From Leptodactylus fallax (lineage: Eukaryota > Chordata > Amphibia > Anura > Leptodactylidae), in contig CAMRHE010001071.1 of the NCBI GenBank assembly GCA_947044405.1, positions 172,181 to 236,180 of the forward strand: a stretch of 64,000 nucleotides of DNA. The letters run 5' to 3'. Numbering within the stretch: the first letter of the stretch is position 1; every line of letters starts with the position of its first letter. A program made the translations under genes and the position numbers. Below are positions 13,501-26,364 of the stretch, in pieces. The notes under the pieces are model-generated. The model had not been told where the DNA came from. It searched no databases and saw only the letters and a list, made by a program, of their open reading frames with translations.

Positions 13501-15348
13501 ACAGGCCTCGTGTGATGTCACTATAACCTGTGAGTGTATATATGTACAGGCCTCGTGTGATATCACTATAACCTGTGAGTGTATATATGTACAGGCCTCG
13601 TGTGATATCACTATAACCTGTGAGTGTATATATGTACAGGCCTCGTGTGATGTCACTATAACCTGTGAGTGTATATATGTACAGGCCTCGTGTGATGTCA
13701 CTATAACCTGTGAGTGTATATATGTACAGGCCTCGTGTGATATCACTATAACCTGTGACGTGTATATATGTACAGGCCTCGTGTGATATCACTATAACCT
13801 GTGAGTGTATATATGTACAGGCCTCGTGTGATATCACTATAACCTGTGAGTGTATATATGTACAGGCCTCGTGTGATGTCACTATAACCTGTGAGTGTAT
13901 ATATGTACAGGCCTCGTGTGATATCACTATAACCTGTGAGTGTATATATGTACAGGCCTCGTGTGATATCACTATAACCTGTGAGTGTATATATGTACAG
14001 GCCTCGTGTGATGTCACTATAACCTGTGAGTGTATATATGTACAGGCCTCGTGTGATGTCACTATAACCTGTGAGTGTATATATGTACAGGCCTCGTGTG
14101 ATGTCACTATAACCTGTGAGTGTATATATGTACAGGCCTCGTGTGATGTCACTATAACCTGTGAGTGTATATATGTACAGGCCTCGTGTGATATCACTAT
14201 AACCTGTGAGTGTATATATGTACGGCTCGTGTGATTCACTATAACCTGTGAGTGTATATATGTACAGGCCTCGTGTGATGTCACTATAACCTGTGAGTGT
14301 ATATATGTACAGGCCTCGTGTGATATCACTATAACCTGTGAGTGTATATATGTACAGGCCTCGTGTGATGTCACTATAACCTGTGAGTGTATATATGTAC
14401 AGGCCTCGTGTGATATCACTATAACCTGTGAGTGTATATATGTACAGGCCTCGTGTGATATCACTATAACCTGTGAGTGTATATATGTACAGGCCTCGTG
14501 TGATATCACTATAACCTGTGAGTGTATATATGTACAGGCCTCGTGTGATGTCACTATAACCTGTGAGTGTATATATGTACAGGCCTCGTGTGATGTCACT
14601 ATAACCTGTGAGTGTATATATGTACAGGCCTCGTGTGATATCACTATAACCTGTGAGTGTATATATGTACAGGCCTCGTGTGATGTCACTATAACCTGTG
14701 AGTGTATATATGTACAGGCCTCGTGTGATGTCACTATAACCTGTGAGTGTATATATGACAGGCCCCGTGTGATGTCACTATAACCTGTGAGTGTATATAT
14801 GTACAGGCCTCGTGTGATATCACTATAACCTGTGAGTGTATATATGTACAGGCCTCGTGTGATGTCACTATAACCTGTGAGTGTATATATGTACAGGCCT
14901 CGTGTGATATCACTATAACCTGTGAGTGTATATATGTACAGGCCTCGTGTGATATCACTATAACCTGTGAGTGTATATATGTACAGGCCTCGTGTGATAT
15001 CACTATAACCTGTGAGTGTATATATGTACAGGCCTCGTGTGATATCACTATAACCTGTGAGTGTATATATGTACAGGCCTCGTGTGATATCACTATAACC
15101 TGTGAGTGTATATATGTACAGGCCTCGTGTGATGTCACTATAACCTGTGAGTGTATATATGTACAGGCCTCGTGTGATGTCACTATAACCTGTGAGTGTA
15201 TATATGTACAGGCCTCGTGTGATGTCACTATAACCTGTGAGTGTATATATGTACAGGCCTCGTGTGATATCACTATAACCTGTGAGTGTATATATGTACA
15301 GGCCTCGTGTGATATCACTATAACCTGTGAGTGTATATATGTACAGGC

Positions 15349-15408
15349 CCGGGATATCACATAACCGGAGGATATATGTACGCCGGGAACAAACCGAGGA
15401 AGACAGCC
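15349..15408. repeat. Long T-depleted patch covering about two units
   Basis: This is one of the clearest cases. CCGGGATATCACATAACC, then GGAGGATATATGTACG, then CCGGGAACAAACCGAGG and AAGACAGCCTCG all follow the unit's order with T residues skipped. Where non-T bases are also missing (CC for CCC, AA for AAA, G for GG), they are shortenings of the runs created once T is removed. The array resumes as a G run at 15410. Confidence 0.75.
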
Positions 15409-16378
15409 TCGTGTGATGTCACTATAACCTGTGAGTGTATATATGTACAGGCCTCGTGTGATGTCACTATAACCTGTGAGTGTATATATGTACAGGCCTC
15501 GTGTGATGTCACTATAACCTGTGAGTGTATATATGTACAGGCCTCGTGTGATGTCACTATAACCTGTGAGTGTATATATGTACAGGCCTCGTGTGATGTC
15601 ACTATAACCTGTGAGTGTATATATGTACAGGCCTCGTGTGATGTCACTATAACCTGTGAGTGTATATATGTACAGGCCTCGTGTGATGTCACTATAACCT
15701 GTGAGTGTATATATGTACAGGCCTCGTGTGATGTCACTATAACCTGTGAGTGTATATATGTACAGGCCTCGTGTGATGTCACTATAACCTGTGAGTGTAT
15801 ATATGTACAGGCCTCGTGTGATGTCACTATAACCTGTGAGTGTATATATGTACAGGCCTCGTGTGATGTCACTATAACCTGTGAGTGTATATATGTACAG
15901 GCCTCGTGTGATATCACTATAACCTGTGAGTGTATATATGTACAGGCCTCGTGTGATGTCACTATAACCTGTGAGTGTATATATGTACAGGCCTCGTGTG
16001 ATGTCACTATAACCTGTGAGTGTATATATGTACAGGCCTCGTGTGATGTCACTATAACCTGTGAGTGTATATATGTACAGGCCTCGTGTGATAACCGTGT
16101 GATGTCACTATAACCTGTGAGTGTATATATGTACAGGCCTCGTGTGATGTCACTATAACCTGTGAGTGTATATATGTACAGGCCTCGTGTGATGTCACTA
16201 TAACCTGTGAGTGTATATATGTACAGGCCTCGTGTGATGTCACTATAACCTGTGAGTGTATATATGTACAGGCCTCGTGTGATGTCACTATAACCTGTGA
16301 GTGTATATATGTACAGGCCTCGTGTGATATCACTATAACCTGTGAGTGTATATATGTACAGGCCTCGTGTGATATCAC

Positions 16379-16392
16379 TAAACCGGGGAAAC
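16379..16392. repeat. Short degenerate junction
   Basis: TAAACCGGGGAAACCTG joins two normal units. It fits a unit reduced to AACCGG plus GGAA plus AACC, with T residues and much of the middle missing. A similar junction with CACCGGCACAAACC lies at 16903-16916. Confidence 0.5.
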
Positions 16393-19300
16393 CTGTGAGT
16401 GTATATATGTACAGGCCTCGTGTGATGTCACTATAACCTGTGAGTGTATATATGTACAGGCCTCGTGTGATGTCACTATAACCTGTGAGTGTATATATGT
16501 ACAGGCCCGTGTGATGTCACTATAACCTGTGAGTGTATATATGTACAGGCCTCGTGTGATGTCACTATAACCTGTGAGTGTATATATGTACAGGCCTCGT
16601 GTGATGTCACTATAACCTGTGAGTGTATATATGTACAGGCCTCGTGTGATATCACTATAACCTGTGAGTGTATATATGTACAGGCCTCGTGTGATATCAC
16701 TATAACCTGTGAGTGTATATATGTACAGGCCTCGTGTGATGTCACTATAACCTGTGAGTGTATATATGTACGGCCTCGTGTGATGTCACTATAACCTGTG
16801 AGTGTATATATGTACAGGCCTCGTGTGATGTCACTATAACCTGTGAGTGTATATATGTACAGGCCTCGTGTGATGTCACTATAACCTGTGAGTGTATATA
16901 TGCACCGGCACAAACCTGTGAGTGTATATATGTACAGGCCCGTGTGATATCACTATAACCTGTGAGTGTATATATGTACAGGCCTCGTGTGATATCACTA
17001 TAACCTGTGAGTGTATATATGTACAGGCCTCGTGTGATATCACTATAACCTGTGAGTGTATATATGTACAGGCCTCGTGTGATGTCACTATAACCTGTGA
17101 GTGTATATATGTACAGGCCTCGTGTGATATCACTATAACCTGTGAGTGTATATATGTACAGGCCTCGTGTGATGTCACTATAACCTGTGAGTGTATATAT
17201 GTACAGGCCTCGTGTGATATCACTATAACCTGTGAGTGTATATATGTACAGGCCTCGTGTGATATCACTATAACCTGTGAGTGTATATATGTACAGGCCT
17301 CGTGTGATGTCACTATAACCTGTGAGTGTATATATGTACAGGCCTCGTGTGATATCACTATAACCTGTGAGTGTATATATGTACAGGCCTCGTGTGATAT
17401 CACTATAACCTGTGAGTGTATATATGTACAGGCCTCGTGTGATATCACTATAACCTGTGAGTGTATATATGTACAGGCCTCGTGTGATATCACTATAACC
17501 TGTGAGTGTATATATGTACAGGCCTCGTGTGATGTCACTATAACCTGTGAGTGTATATATGTACAGGCCTCGTGTGATGTCACTATAACCTGTGAGTGTA
17601 TATATGTACAGGCCTCGTGTGATGTCACTATAACCTGTGAGTGTATATATGTACAGGCCTCGTGTGATATCACTATAACCTGTGAGTGTATATATGTACA
17701 GGCCTCGTGTGATGTCACTATAACCTGTGAGTGTATATATGTACAGGCCTCGTGTGATGTCACTATAACCTGTGAGTGTATATATGTACGGCCTCGTGTG
17801 ATATCACTATAACCTGTGAGTGTATATATGTACGGCCTCGTGTGATGTCACTATAACCTGTGAGTGTATATATGTACAGGCCTCGTGTGATGTCACTATA
17901 ACCTGTGAGTGTATATATGTACAGGCCTCGTGTGATGTCACTATAACCTGTGAGTGTATATATGTACAGGCCTCGTGTGATGTCACTATAACCTGTGAGT
18001 GTATATATGTACAGGCCTCGTGTGATATCACTATAACCTGTGAGTGTATATATGTACAGGCCTCGTGTGATGTCACTATAACCTGTGAGTGTATATATGT
18101 ACAGGCCTCGTGTGATATCACTATAACCTGTGAGTGTATATATGTACAGGCCTCCCCGTGTGATGTCACTATAACCTGTGAGTGTATATATGTACAGGCC
18201 TCGTGTGATGTCACTATAACCTGTGAGTGTATATATGTACAGGCCTCGTGTGATGTCACTATAACCTGTGAGTGTATATATGTACAGGCCTCGTGTGATA
18301 TCACTATAACCTGTGAGTGTATATATGTACAGGCCTCGTGTGATGTCACTATAACCTGTGAGTGTATATATGTACAGGCCTCGTGTGATATCACTATAAC
18401 CTGTGAGTGTATATATGTACAGGCCTCGTGTGATATCACTATAACCTGTGAGTGTATATATGTACAGGCCTCGTGTGATGTCACTATAACCTGTGAGTGT
18501 ATATATGTACAGGCCTCGTGTGATGTCACTATAACCTGTGAGTGTATATATGTACAGGCCTCGTGTGATGTCACTATAACCTGTGAGTGTATATATGTAC
18601 AGGCCTCGTGTGATGTCACTATAACCTGTGAGTGTATATATGTACAGGCCTCGTGTGATGTCACTATAACCTGTGAGTGTATATATGTACAGGCCTCGTG
18701 TGATGCAACCGGTCACTATAACCTGTGAGTGTATATATGTACAGGCCTCGTGTGATGTCACTATAACCTGTGAGTGTATATATGTACAGGCCTCGTGTGA
18801 TATCACTATAACCTGTGAGTGTATATATGTACGGCCTCGTGTGATGTCACTATAACCTGTGAGTGTATATATGTACAGGCCTCGTGTGATATCACTATAA
18901 CCTGTGAGTGTATATATGTACAGGCCTCGTGTGATGTCACTATAACCTGTGAGTGTATATATGTACAGGCCTCGTGTGATGTCACTATAACCTGTGAGTG
19001 TATATATGTACAGGCCTCGTGTGATGTCACTATAACCTGTGAGTGTATATATGTACAGGCCTCGTGTGATATCACTATAACCTGTGAGTGTATATATGTA
19101 CAGGCCTCGTGTGATGTCACTATAACCTGTGAGTGTATATATGTACAGGCCTCGTGTGATATCACTATAACCTGTGAGTGTATATATGTACAGGCCTCGT
19201 GTGATATCACTATAACCTGTGAGTGTATATATGTACAGGCCTCGTGTGATGTCACTATAACCTGTGAGTGTATATATGTACAGGCCTCGTGTGATGTCAC

Positions 19301-19449
19301 TATAACCTGTGAGTGTATATATGTACAGGCCTCGTGTGATATCACTATAACCTGTGAGTGTATATATGTACAGGCCTCGTGTGATGTCACTATAACCTGT
19401 GAGTGTATATATGTACAGGCCTCGTGTGATATCACTATAACCTGTGAGT

Positions 19450-19476
19450 GATATATGTACCCACCGAATATGTCGG
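19450..19476. repeat. Irregular unit not explained by T loss
   Basis: GTGATATATGTACCCACC is followed by GAATATGTCGG before GGCCTCG resumes. The first half is a unit lacking one T. CCACCGAATATGTCG has no obvious T-stripped match and may be a small rearrangement or uncorrected read sequence. Confidence 0.45.
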
Positions 19477-19801
19477 CCTCGTGTGATGTCACTATAACCT
19501 GTGAGTGTATATATGTACAGGCCTCGTGTGATATCACTATAACCTGTGAGTGTATATATGTACAGGCCTCGTGTGATATCACTATAACCTGTGAGTGTAT
19601 ATATGTACAGGCCTCGTGTGATATCACTATAACCTGTGAGTGTGTGTATATGTACGGCCTCGTGTGATGTCACTATAACCTGTGAGTGTATATATGTACA
19701 GGCCTCGTGTGATATCACTATAACCTGTGAGTGTATATATGTACAGGCCTCGTGTGATATCACTATAACCTGTGAGTGTATATATGTACAGGCCTCGTGT
19801 G

Positions 19802-19839
19802 ATTCACTTAACCTGTGAGGTTATTGACGCCCCCGGGAT
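19802..19839. repeat. Irregular unit with TT dinucleotides
   Basis: ATTCACTTAACCTGTGAGG is followed by TTATTGACGCCCCCGGG. The normal unit has no TT, so the TT occurrences mark rearranged or misread sequence. Landmarks (TCAC, AACCTGTGAG, CCCGGGATATC) remain in order. Confidence 0.5.
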
Positions 19840-21370
19840 ATCACTATAACCTGTGAGTGTATATATGTACAGGCCTCGTGTGATATCACTATAACCTGTG
19901 AGTGTATATATGTACAGGCCTCGTGTGATGTCACTATAACCTGTGAGTGTATATATGTACAGGCCCGTGTGATTCACTATAACCTGTGAGTGTATATATG
20001 TACAGGCCTCGTGTGATGTCACTATAACCTGTGAGTGTATATATGTACAGGCCTCGTGTGATGTCACTATAACCTGTGAGTGTATATATGTACAGGCCTC
20101 GTGTGATGTCACTATAACCTGTGAGTGTATATATGTACAGGCCTCGTGTGATGTCACTATAACCTGTGAGTGTATATATGTACAGGCCTCGTGTGATGTC
20201 ACTATAACCTGTGAGTGTATATATGTACAGGCCTCGTGTGATGTCACTATAACCTGTGAGTGTATATATGTACAGGCCTCGTGTGATGTCACTATAACCT
20301 GTGAGTGTATATATGTACAGGCCTCGTGTGATATCACTATAACCTGTGAGTGTATATATGTACAGGCCTCGTGTGATATCACTATAACCTGTGAGTGTAT
20401 ATATGTACAGGCCTCGTGTGATGTCACTATAACCTGTGAGTGTATATATGTACAGGCCTCGTGTGATGTCACTATAACCTGTGAGTGTATATATGTACGG
20501 CCTCGTGTGATATCACTATAACCTGTGAGTGTATATATGTACAGGCCTCGTGTGATATCACTATAACCTGTGAGTGTATATATGTACAGGCCTCGTGTGA
20601 TGTCACTATAACCTGTGAGTGTATATATGTACAGGCCTCGTGTGATATCACTATAACCTGTGAGTGTATATATGTACAGGCCTCGTGTGATATCACTATA
20701 ACCTGTGAGTGTATATATGTACAGGCCTCGTGTGATATCACTATAACCTGTGAGTGTATATATGTACAGCCTCGTGTGATGTCACTATAACCTGTGAGTG
20801 TATATATGTACAGGCCTCGTGTGATGTCACATACCGGGGAAGTATAACCTGTGAGTGTATATATGTACAGGCCTCGTGTGATATCACTATAACCTGTGAG
20901 TGTATATATGTACAGGCCTCGTGTGATGTCACTATAACCTGTGAGTGTATATATGTACAGCCTCGTGTGATGTCACTATAACCTGTGAGTGTATATATGT
21001 ACAGGCCTCGTGTGATATCACTATAACCTGTGAGTGTATATATGTACAGGCCTCGTGTGATATCACTATAACCTGTGAGTGTATATATGTACAGGCCTCG
21101 TGTGATGTCACTATAACCTGTGAGTGTATATATGTACAGGCCTCGTGTGATGTCACTATAACCGTGAGACCTGTGAGTGTATATATGTACAGGCCTCGTG
21201 TGATGTCACTATAACCTGTGAGTGTATATATGTACAGGCCTCGTGTGATGTCACTATAACCTGTGAGTGTATATATGTACAGGCCTCGTGTGATGTCACT
21301 ATAACCTGTGAGTGTATATATGTACAGGCCTCGTGTGATATCACTATAACCTGTGAGTGTATATATGTAC

Positions 21371-21388
21371 AGCCGGGACGATTGTCGG
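21371..21388. repeat. Irregular unit
   Basis: CAGCCGGGACGATTGTCGG lies between normal GTATATATGTA and GGCCTCG. GCCGGGA matches the T-stripped GGCCTCGTGTGA segment; CGATTGTCGG is unexplained. Confidence 0.45.
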
Positions 21389-22553
21389 CCTCGTGTGATG
21401 TCACTATAACCTGTGAGTGTATATATGACAGGGCCTCGTGTGATGTCACTATAACCTGTGAGTGTATATATGTACAGGCCTCGTGTGATATCACTATAAC
21501 CTGTGAGTGTATATATGTACAGGCCTCGTGTGATGTCACTATAACCTGTGAGTGTATATATGTACAGGCCTCGTGTGATATCACTATAACCTGTGAGTGT
21601 ATATATGTACAGGCCTCGTGTGATATCACTATAACCTGTGAGTGTATATATGTACAGGCCTCGTGTGATATCACTATAACCTGTGAGTGTATATATGTAC
21701 AGGCCTCGTGTGATATCACTATAACCTGTGAGTGTATATATGTACAGGCCTCGTGTGATATCACTATAACCTGTGAGTGTATATATGTACAGGCCTCGTG
21801 TGATGTCACTATAACCTGTGAGTGTATATATGTACAGGCCTCGTGTGATGTCACTATAACCTGTGAGTGTATATATGTACAGGCCTCGTGTGATGTCACT
21901 ATAACCTGTGAGTGTATATATGTACAGGCCTCGTGTGATGGTGTATCACTATAACCTGTGAGTGTATATATGTACAGGCCTCGTGTGATATCACTATAAC
22001 CTGTGAGTGTATATATGTACAGGCCTCGTGTGATATCACTATAACCTGTGAGTGTATATATGTACAGGCCTCGTGTGATATCACTATAACCTGTGAGTGT
22101 ATATATGTACAGGCCTCGTGTGATGTCACTATAACCTGTGAGTGTATATATGTACAGGCCTCGTGTGATATCACTATAACCTGTGAGTGTATGACAGGCC
22201 CGTGATGTCACTATAACCTGTGAGTGTATATATGTACAGGCCTCGTGTGATGTCACTATAACCTGTGAGTGTATATATGTACAGGCCTCGTGTGATATCA
22301 CTATAACCTGTGAGTGTATATATGTACAGGCCTCGTGTGATATCACTATAACCTGTGAGTGTATATATGTACAGGCCTCGTGTGATATCACTATAACCTG
22401 TGAGTGTATATATGTACAGGCCTCGTGTGATGTCACTATAACCTGTGAGTGTATATATGTACAGGCCTCGTGTGATATCACTATAACCTGTGAGTGTATA
22501 TATGTACAGGCCTCGTGTGATATCACTATAACCTGTGAGTGTATATATGTACA

Positions 22554-22868
22554 GGCCTCGTGTGATGTCACTATAACCTGTGAGTGTATATATGTACAGG
22601 CCTCGTGTGATATCACTATAACCTGTGAGTGTATATATGTACAGGCCTCGTGTGATGTCACTATAACCTGTGAGTGTATATATGTACAGGCCTCGTGTGA
22701 TATCACTATAACCTGTGAGTGTATATATGTACAGGCCTCGTGTGATGTCACTATAACCTGTGAGTGTATATATGTACAGGCCTCGTGTGATATCACTATA
22801 ACCTGTGAGTGTATATATGTACAGGCCTCGTGTGATGTCACTATAACCTGTGAGTGTATATATGTACA
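22554..22868. repeat. Alternating A/G dimer block
   Basis: Seven units from GGCC 22554 read G A G A G A G and are followed by four further G units. This is the same 90-bp alternation as at 1746 and 34838, and like the 34838 copy it passes into a G run. Confidence 0.75.
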
Positions 22869-24030
22869 GGCCTCGTGTGATGTCACTATAACCTGTGAGT
22901 GTATATATGTACAGGCCTCGTGTGATGTCACTATAACCTGTGAGTGTATATATGTACAGGCCTCGTGTGATGTCACTATAACCTGTGAGTGTATATATGT
23001 ACAGGCCTCGTGTGATGTCACTATAACCTGTGAGTGTATATATGTACAGGCCTCGTGTGATATCACTATAACCTGTGAGTGTATATATGTACAGGCCTCG
23101 TGTGATGTCACTATAACCTGTGAGTGTATATATGTACAGGCCTCGTGTGATGTCACTATAACCTGTGAGTGTATATATGTACAGGCCTCGTGTGATATCA
23201 CTATAACCTGTGAGTGTATATATGTACAGGCCTCGTGTGATATCACTATAACCTGTGAGTGTATATATGTACAGGCCTCGTGTGATATCACTATAACCTG
23301 TGAGTGTATATATGTACAGGCCTCGTGTGATATCACTATAACCTGTGAGTGTATATATGTACAGGCCTCGTGTGATGTCACTATAACCTGTGAGTGTATA
23401 TATGTACACCGCCCGGGCTCGTGTGATATCACTATAACCTGTGAGTGTATATATGTACAGGCCTCGTGTGATATCACTATAACCTGTGAGTGTATATATG
23501 TACAGGCCTCGTGTGATATCACTATAACCTGTGAGTGTATATATGTACAGGCCTCGTGTGATATCACTATAACCTGTGAGTGTATATATGTACGCCTCGT
23601 GTGATGTCACTATAACCTGTGAGTGTATATATGTACAGGCCTCGTGTGATATCACTATAACCTGTGAGTGTATATATGTACAGGCCTCGTGTGATATCAC
23701 TATAACCTGTGAGTGTATATATGTACAGGCCTCGTGTGATGTCACTATAACCTGTGAGGAAATGTACAGGCCCGTGTGATTCACTATAACCTGTGAGTGT
23801 ATATATGTACAGGCCTCGTGTGATGTCACTATAACCTGTGAGTGTATATATGTACGGCCGTGTGATATCACAACCTGTGAGTGTATATATGTACAGGCCT
23901 CGTGTGATATCACTATAACCTGTGAGTGTATATATGTACAGGCCTCGTGTGATATCACTATAACCTGTGAGTGTATATATGTACAGGCCTCGTGTGATGT
24001 CACTATAACCTGTGAGTGTATATATGTACA

Positions 24031-24750
24031 GGCCTCGTGTGATATCACTATAACCTGTGAGTGTATATATGTACAGGCCTCGTGTGATATCACTATAACC
24101 TGTGAGTGTATATATGTACAGGCCTCGTGTGATGTCACTATAACCTGTGAGTGTATATATGTACAGGCCTCGTGTGATGTCACTATAACCTGTGAGTGTA
24201 TATATGTACAGGCCTCGTGTGATGTCACTATAACCTGTGAGTGTATATATGTACAGGCCTCGTGTGATGTCACTATAACCTGTGAGTGTATATATGTACA
24301 GGCCTCGTGTGATGTCACTATAACCTGTGAGTGTATATATGTACAGGCCTCGTGTGATGTCACTATAACCTGTGAGTGTATATATGTACAGGCCTCGTGT
24401 GATGTCACTATAACCTGTGAGTGTATATATGTACAGGCCTCGTGTGATGTCACTATAACCTGTGAGTGTATATATGTACAGGCCTCGTGTGATGTCACTA
24501 TAACCTGTGAGTGTATATATGTACAGGCCTCGTGTGATGTCACTATAACCTGTGAGTGTATATATGTACAGGCCTCGTGTGATGTCACTATAACCTGTGA
24601 GTGTATATATGTACAGGCCTCGTGTGATGTCACTATAACCTGTGAGTGTATATATGTACAGGCCTCGTGTGATGTCACTATAACCTGTGAGTGTATATAT
24701 GTACAGGCCTCGTGTGATGTCACTATAACCTGTGAGTGTATATATGTACA
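24031..24750. repeat. AA-G14 block, copy 1
   Basis: Two A units (24031, 24076) are followed by exactly fourteen G units (24121 to 24706), then an A unit at 24751. The same AA-G14 order recurs from 25377, 31224 and 44785. This copy has no irregular unit at its 3' end. Confidence 0.8.
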
Positions 24751-24986
24751 GGCCTCGTGTGATATCACTATAACCTGTGAGTGTATATATGTACAGGCCT
24801 CGTGTGATGTCACTATAACCTGTGAGTGTATATATGTACAGGCCTCGTGTGATGTCACTATAACCTGTGAGTGTATATATGTACAGGCCTCGTGGAAGCC
24901 GTGTGATGTCACTATAACCTGTGAGTGTATATATGTACAGGCCTCGTGTGATGTCACTATAACCTGTGAGTGTATATATGTACAGG

Positions 24987-25018
24987 CCCGGGATATCACA
25001 AACCTGGAGTGAGTCAGG
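24987..25018. repeat. Degenerate unit
   Basis: CCCGGGATATCACAAACC is followed by TGGAGTGAGTCAGG. CCCGGG and CACAAACC are the T-stripped forms of CTCGTGTG and CACTATAACC. The alternating tract has largely disappeared. Confidence 0.65.
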
Positions 25019-25376
25019 CCTCGTGTGATATCACTATAACCTGTGAGTGTATATATGTACAGGCCTCGTGTGATATCACTATAACCTGTGAGTGTATATA
25101 TGTACAGGCCTCGTGTGATGTCACTATAACCTGTGAGTGTATATATGTACAGGCCTCGTGTGATATCACTATAACCTGTGAGTGTATATATGTACAGGCC
25201 TCGTGTGATGTCACTATAACCTGTGAGTGTATATATGTACAGGCCCCGACGCGTGTGATGTCACTATAACCTGTGAGTGTATATATGTACAGGCCTCGTG
25301 TGATATCACTATAACCTGTGAGTGTATATATGTACAGGCCCGTGTGATACTATAACCTGTGAGTGTATATATGTAC

Positions 25377-26364
25377 GGCCTCGTGTGATATCACTATAAC
25401 CTGTGAGTGTATATATGTACAGGCCTCGTGTGATATCACTATAACCTGTGAGTGTATATATGTACAGGCCTCGTGTGATGTCACTATAACCTGTGAGTGT
25501 ATATATGTACAGGCCTCGTGTGATGTCACTATAACCTGTGAGTGTATATATGTACAGGCCTCGTGTGATGTCACTATAACCTGTGAGTGTATATATGTAC
25601 AGGCCTCGTGTGATGTCACTATAACCTGTGAGTGTATATATGTACAGGCCTCGTGTGATGTCACTATAACCTGTGAGTGTATATATGTACAGGCCTCGTG
25701 TGATGTCACTATAACCTGTGAGTGTATATATGTACAGGCCTCGTGTGATGTCACTATAACCTGTGAGTGTATATATGTACAGGCCTCGTGTGATGTCACT
25801 ATAACCTGTGAGTGTATATATGTACAGGCCTCGTGTGATGTCACTATAACCTGTGAGTGTATATATGTACAGGCCTCGTGTGATGTCACTATAACCTGTG
25901 AGTGTATATATGTACAGGCCTCGTGTGATGTCACTATAACCTGTGAGTGTATATATGTACAGGCCTCGTGTGATGTCACTATAACCTGTGAGTGTATATA
26001 TGTACAGGCCTCGTGTGATGTCACTATAACCTGTGAGTGTATATATGTACAGGCCTCGTGTGATGTCACTATAACCTGTGAGTGTATATATGTCAGGCCC
26101 GTGTGATGTCACTATAACCTGTGAGTGTATATATGTACAGGCCTCGTGTGATGTCACTATAACCTGTGAGTGTATATATGTACAGGCCTCGTGTGATGTC
26201 ACTATAACCTGTGAGTGTATATATGTACAGGCCTCGTGTGATGTCACTATAACCTGTGAGTGTATATATGTACAGGCCTCGTGTGATGTCACTATAACCT
26301 GTGAGTGTATATATGTACAGGCCTCGTGTGATATCACTATAACCTGTGAGTGTATATATGTACA
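25377..26364. repeat. AA-G14 block, copy 2, with marked unit
   Basis: Units read A A (25377, 25422), then G fourteen times (25467 to 26052), then an irregular G unit carrying GGCCCGTG (near 26096), then four G units and an A at 26320. The copy from 44785 has the same order, with an irregular GGCCCGTG unit in the same place, so the two are candidate duplicates of about 22 units. The order differs beyond both ends. Confidence 0.75.

Noticed and set aside
15349..15408. Inserted foreign DNA or decayed transposon in the irregular patches
   Set aside because: The patches are too short, have no target-site duplication or terminal repeats, and align in order to the satellite unit once T residues are skipped.
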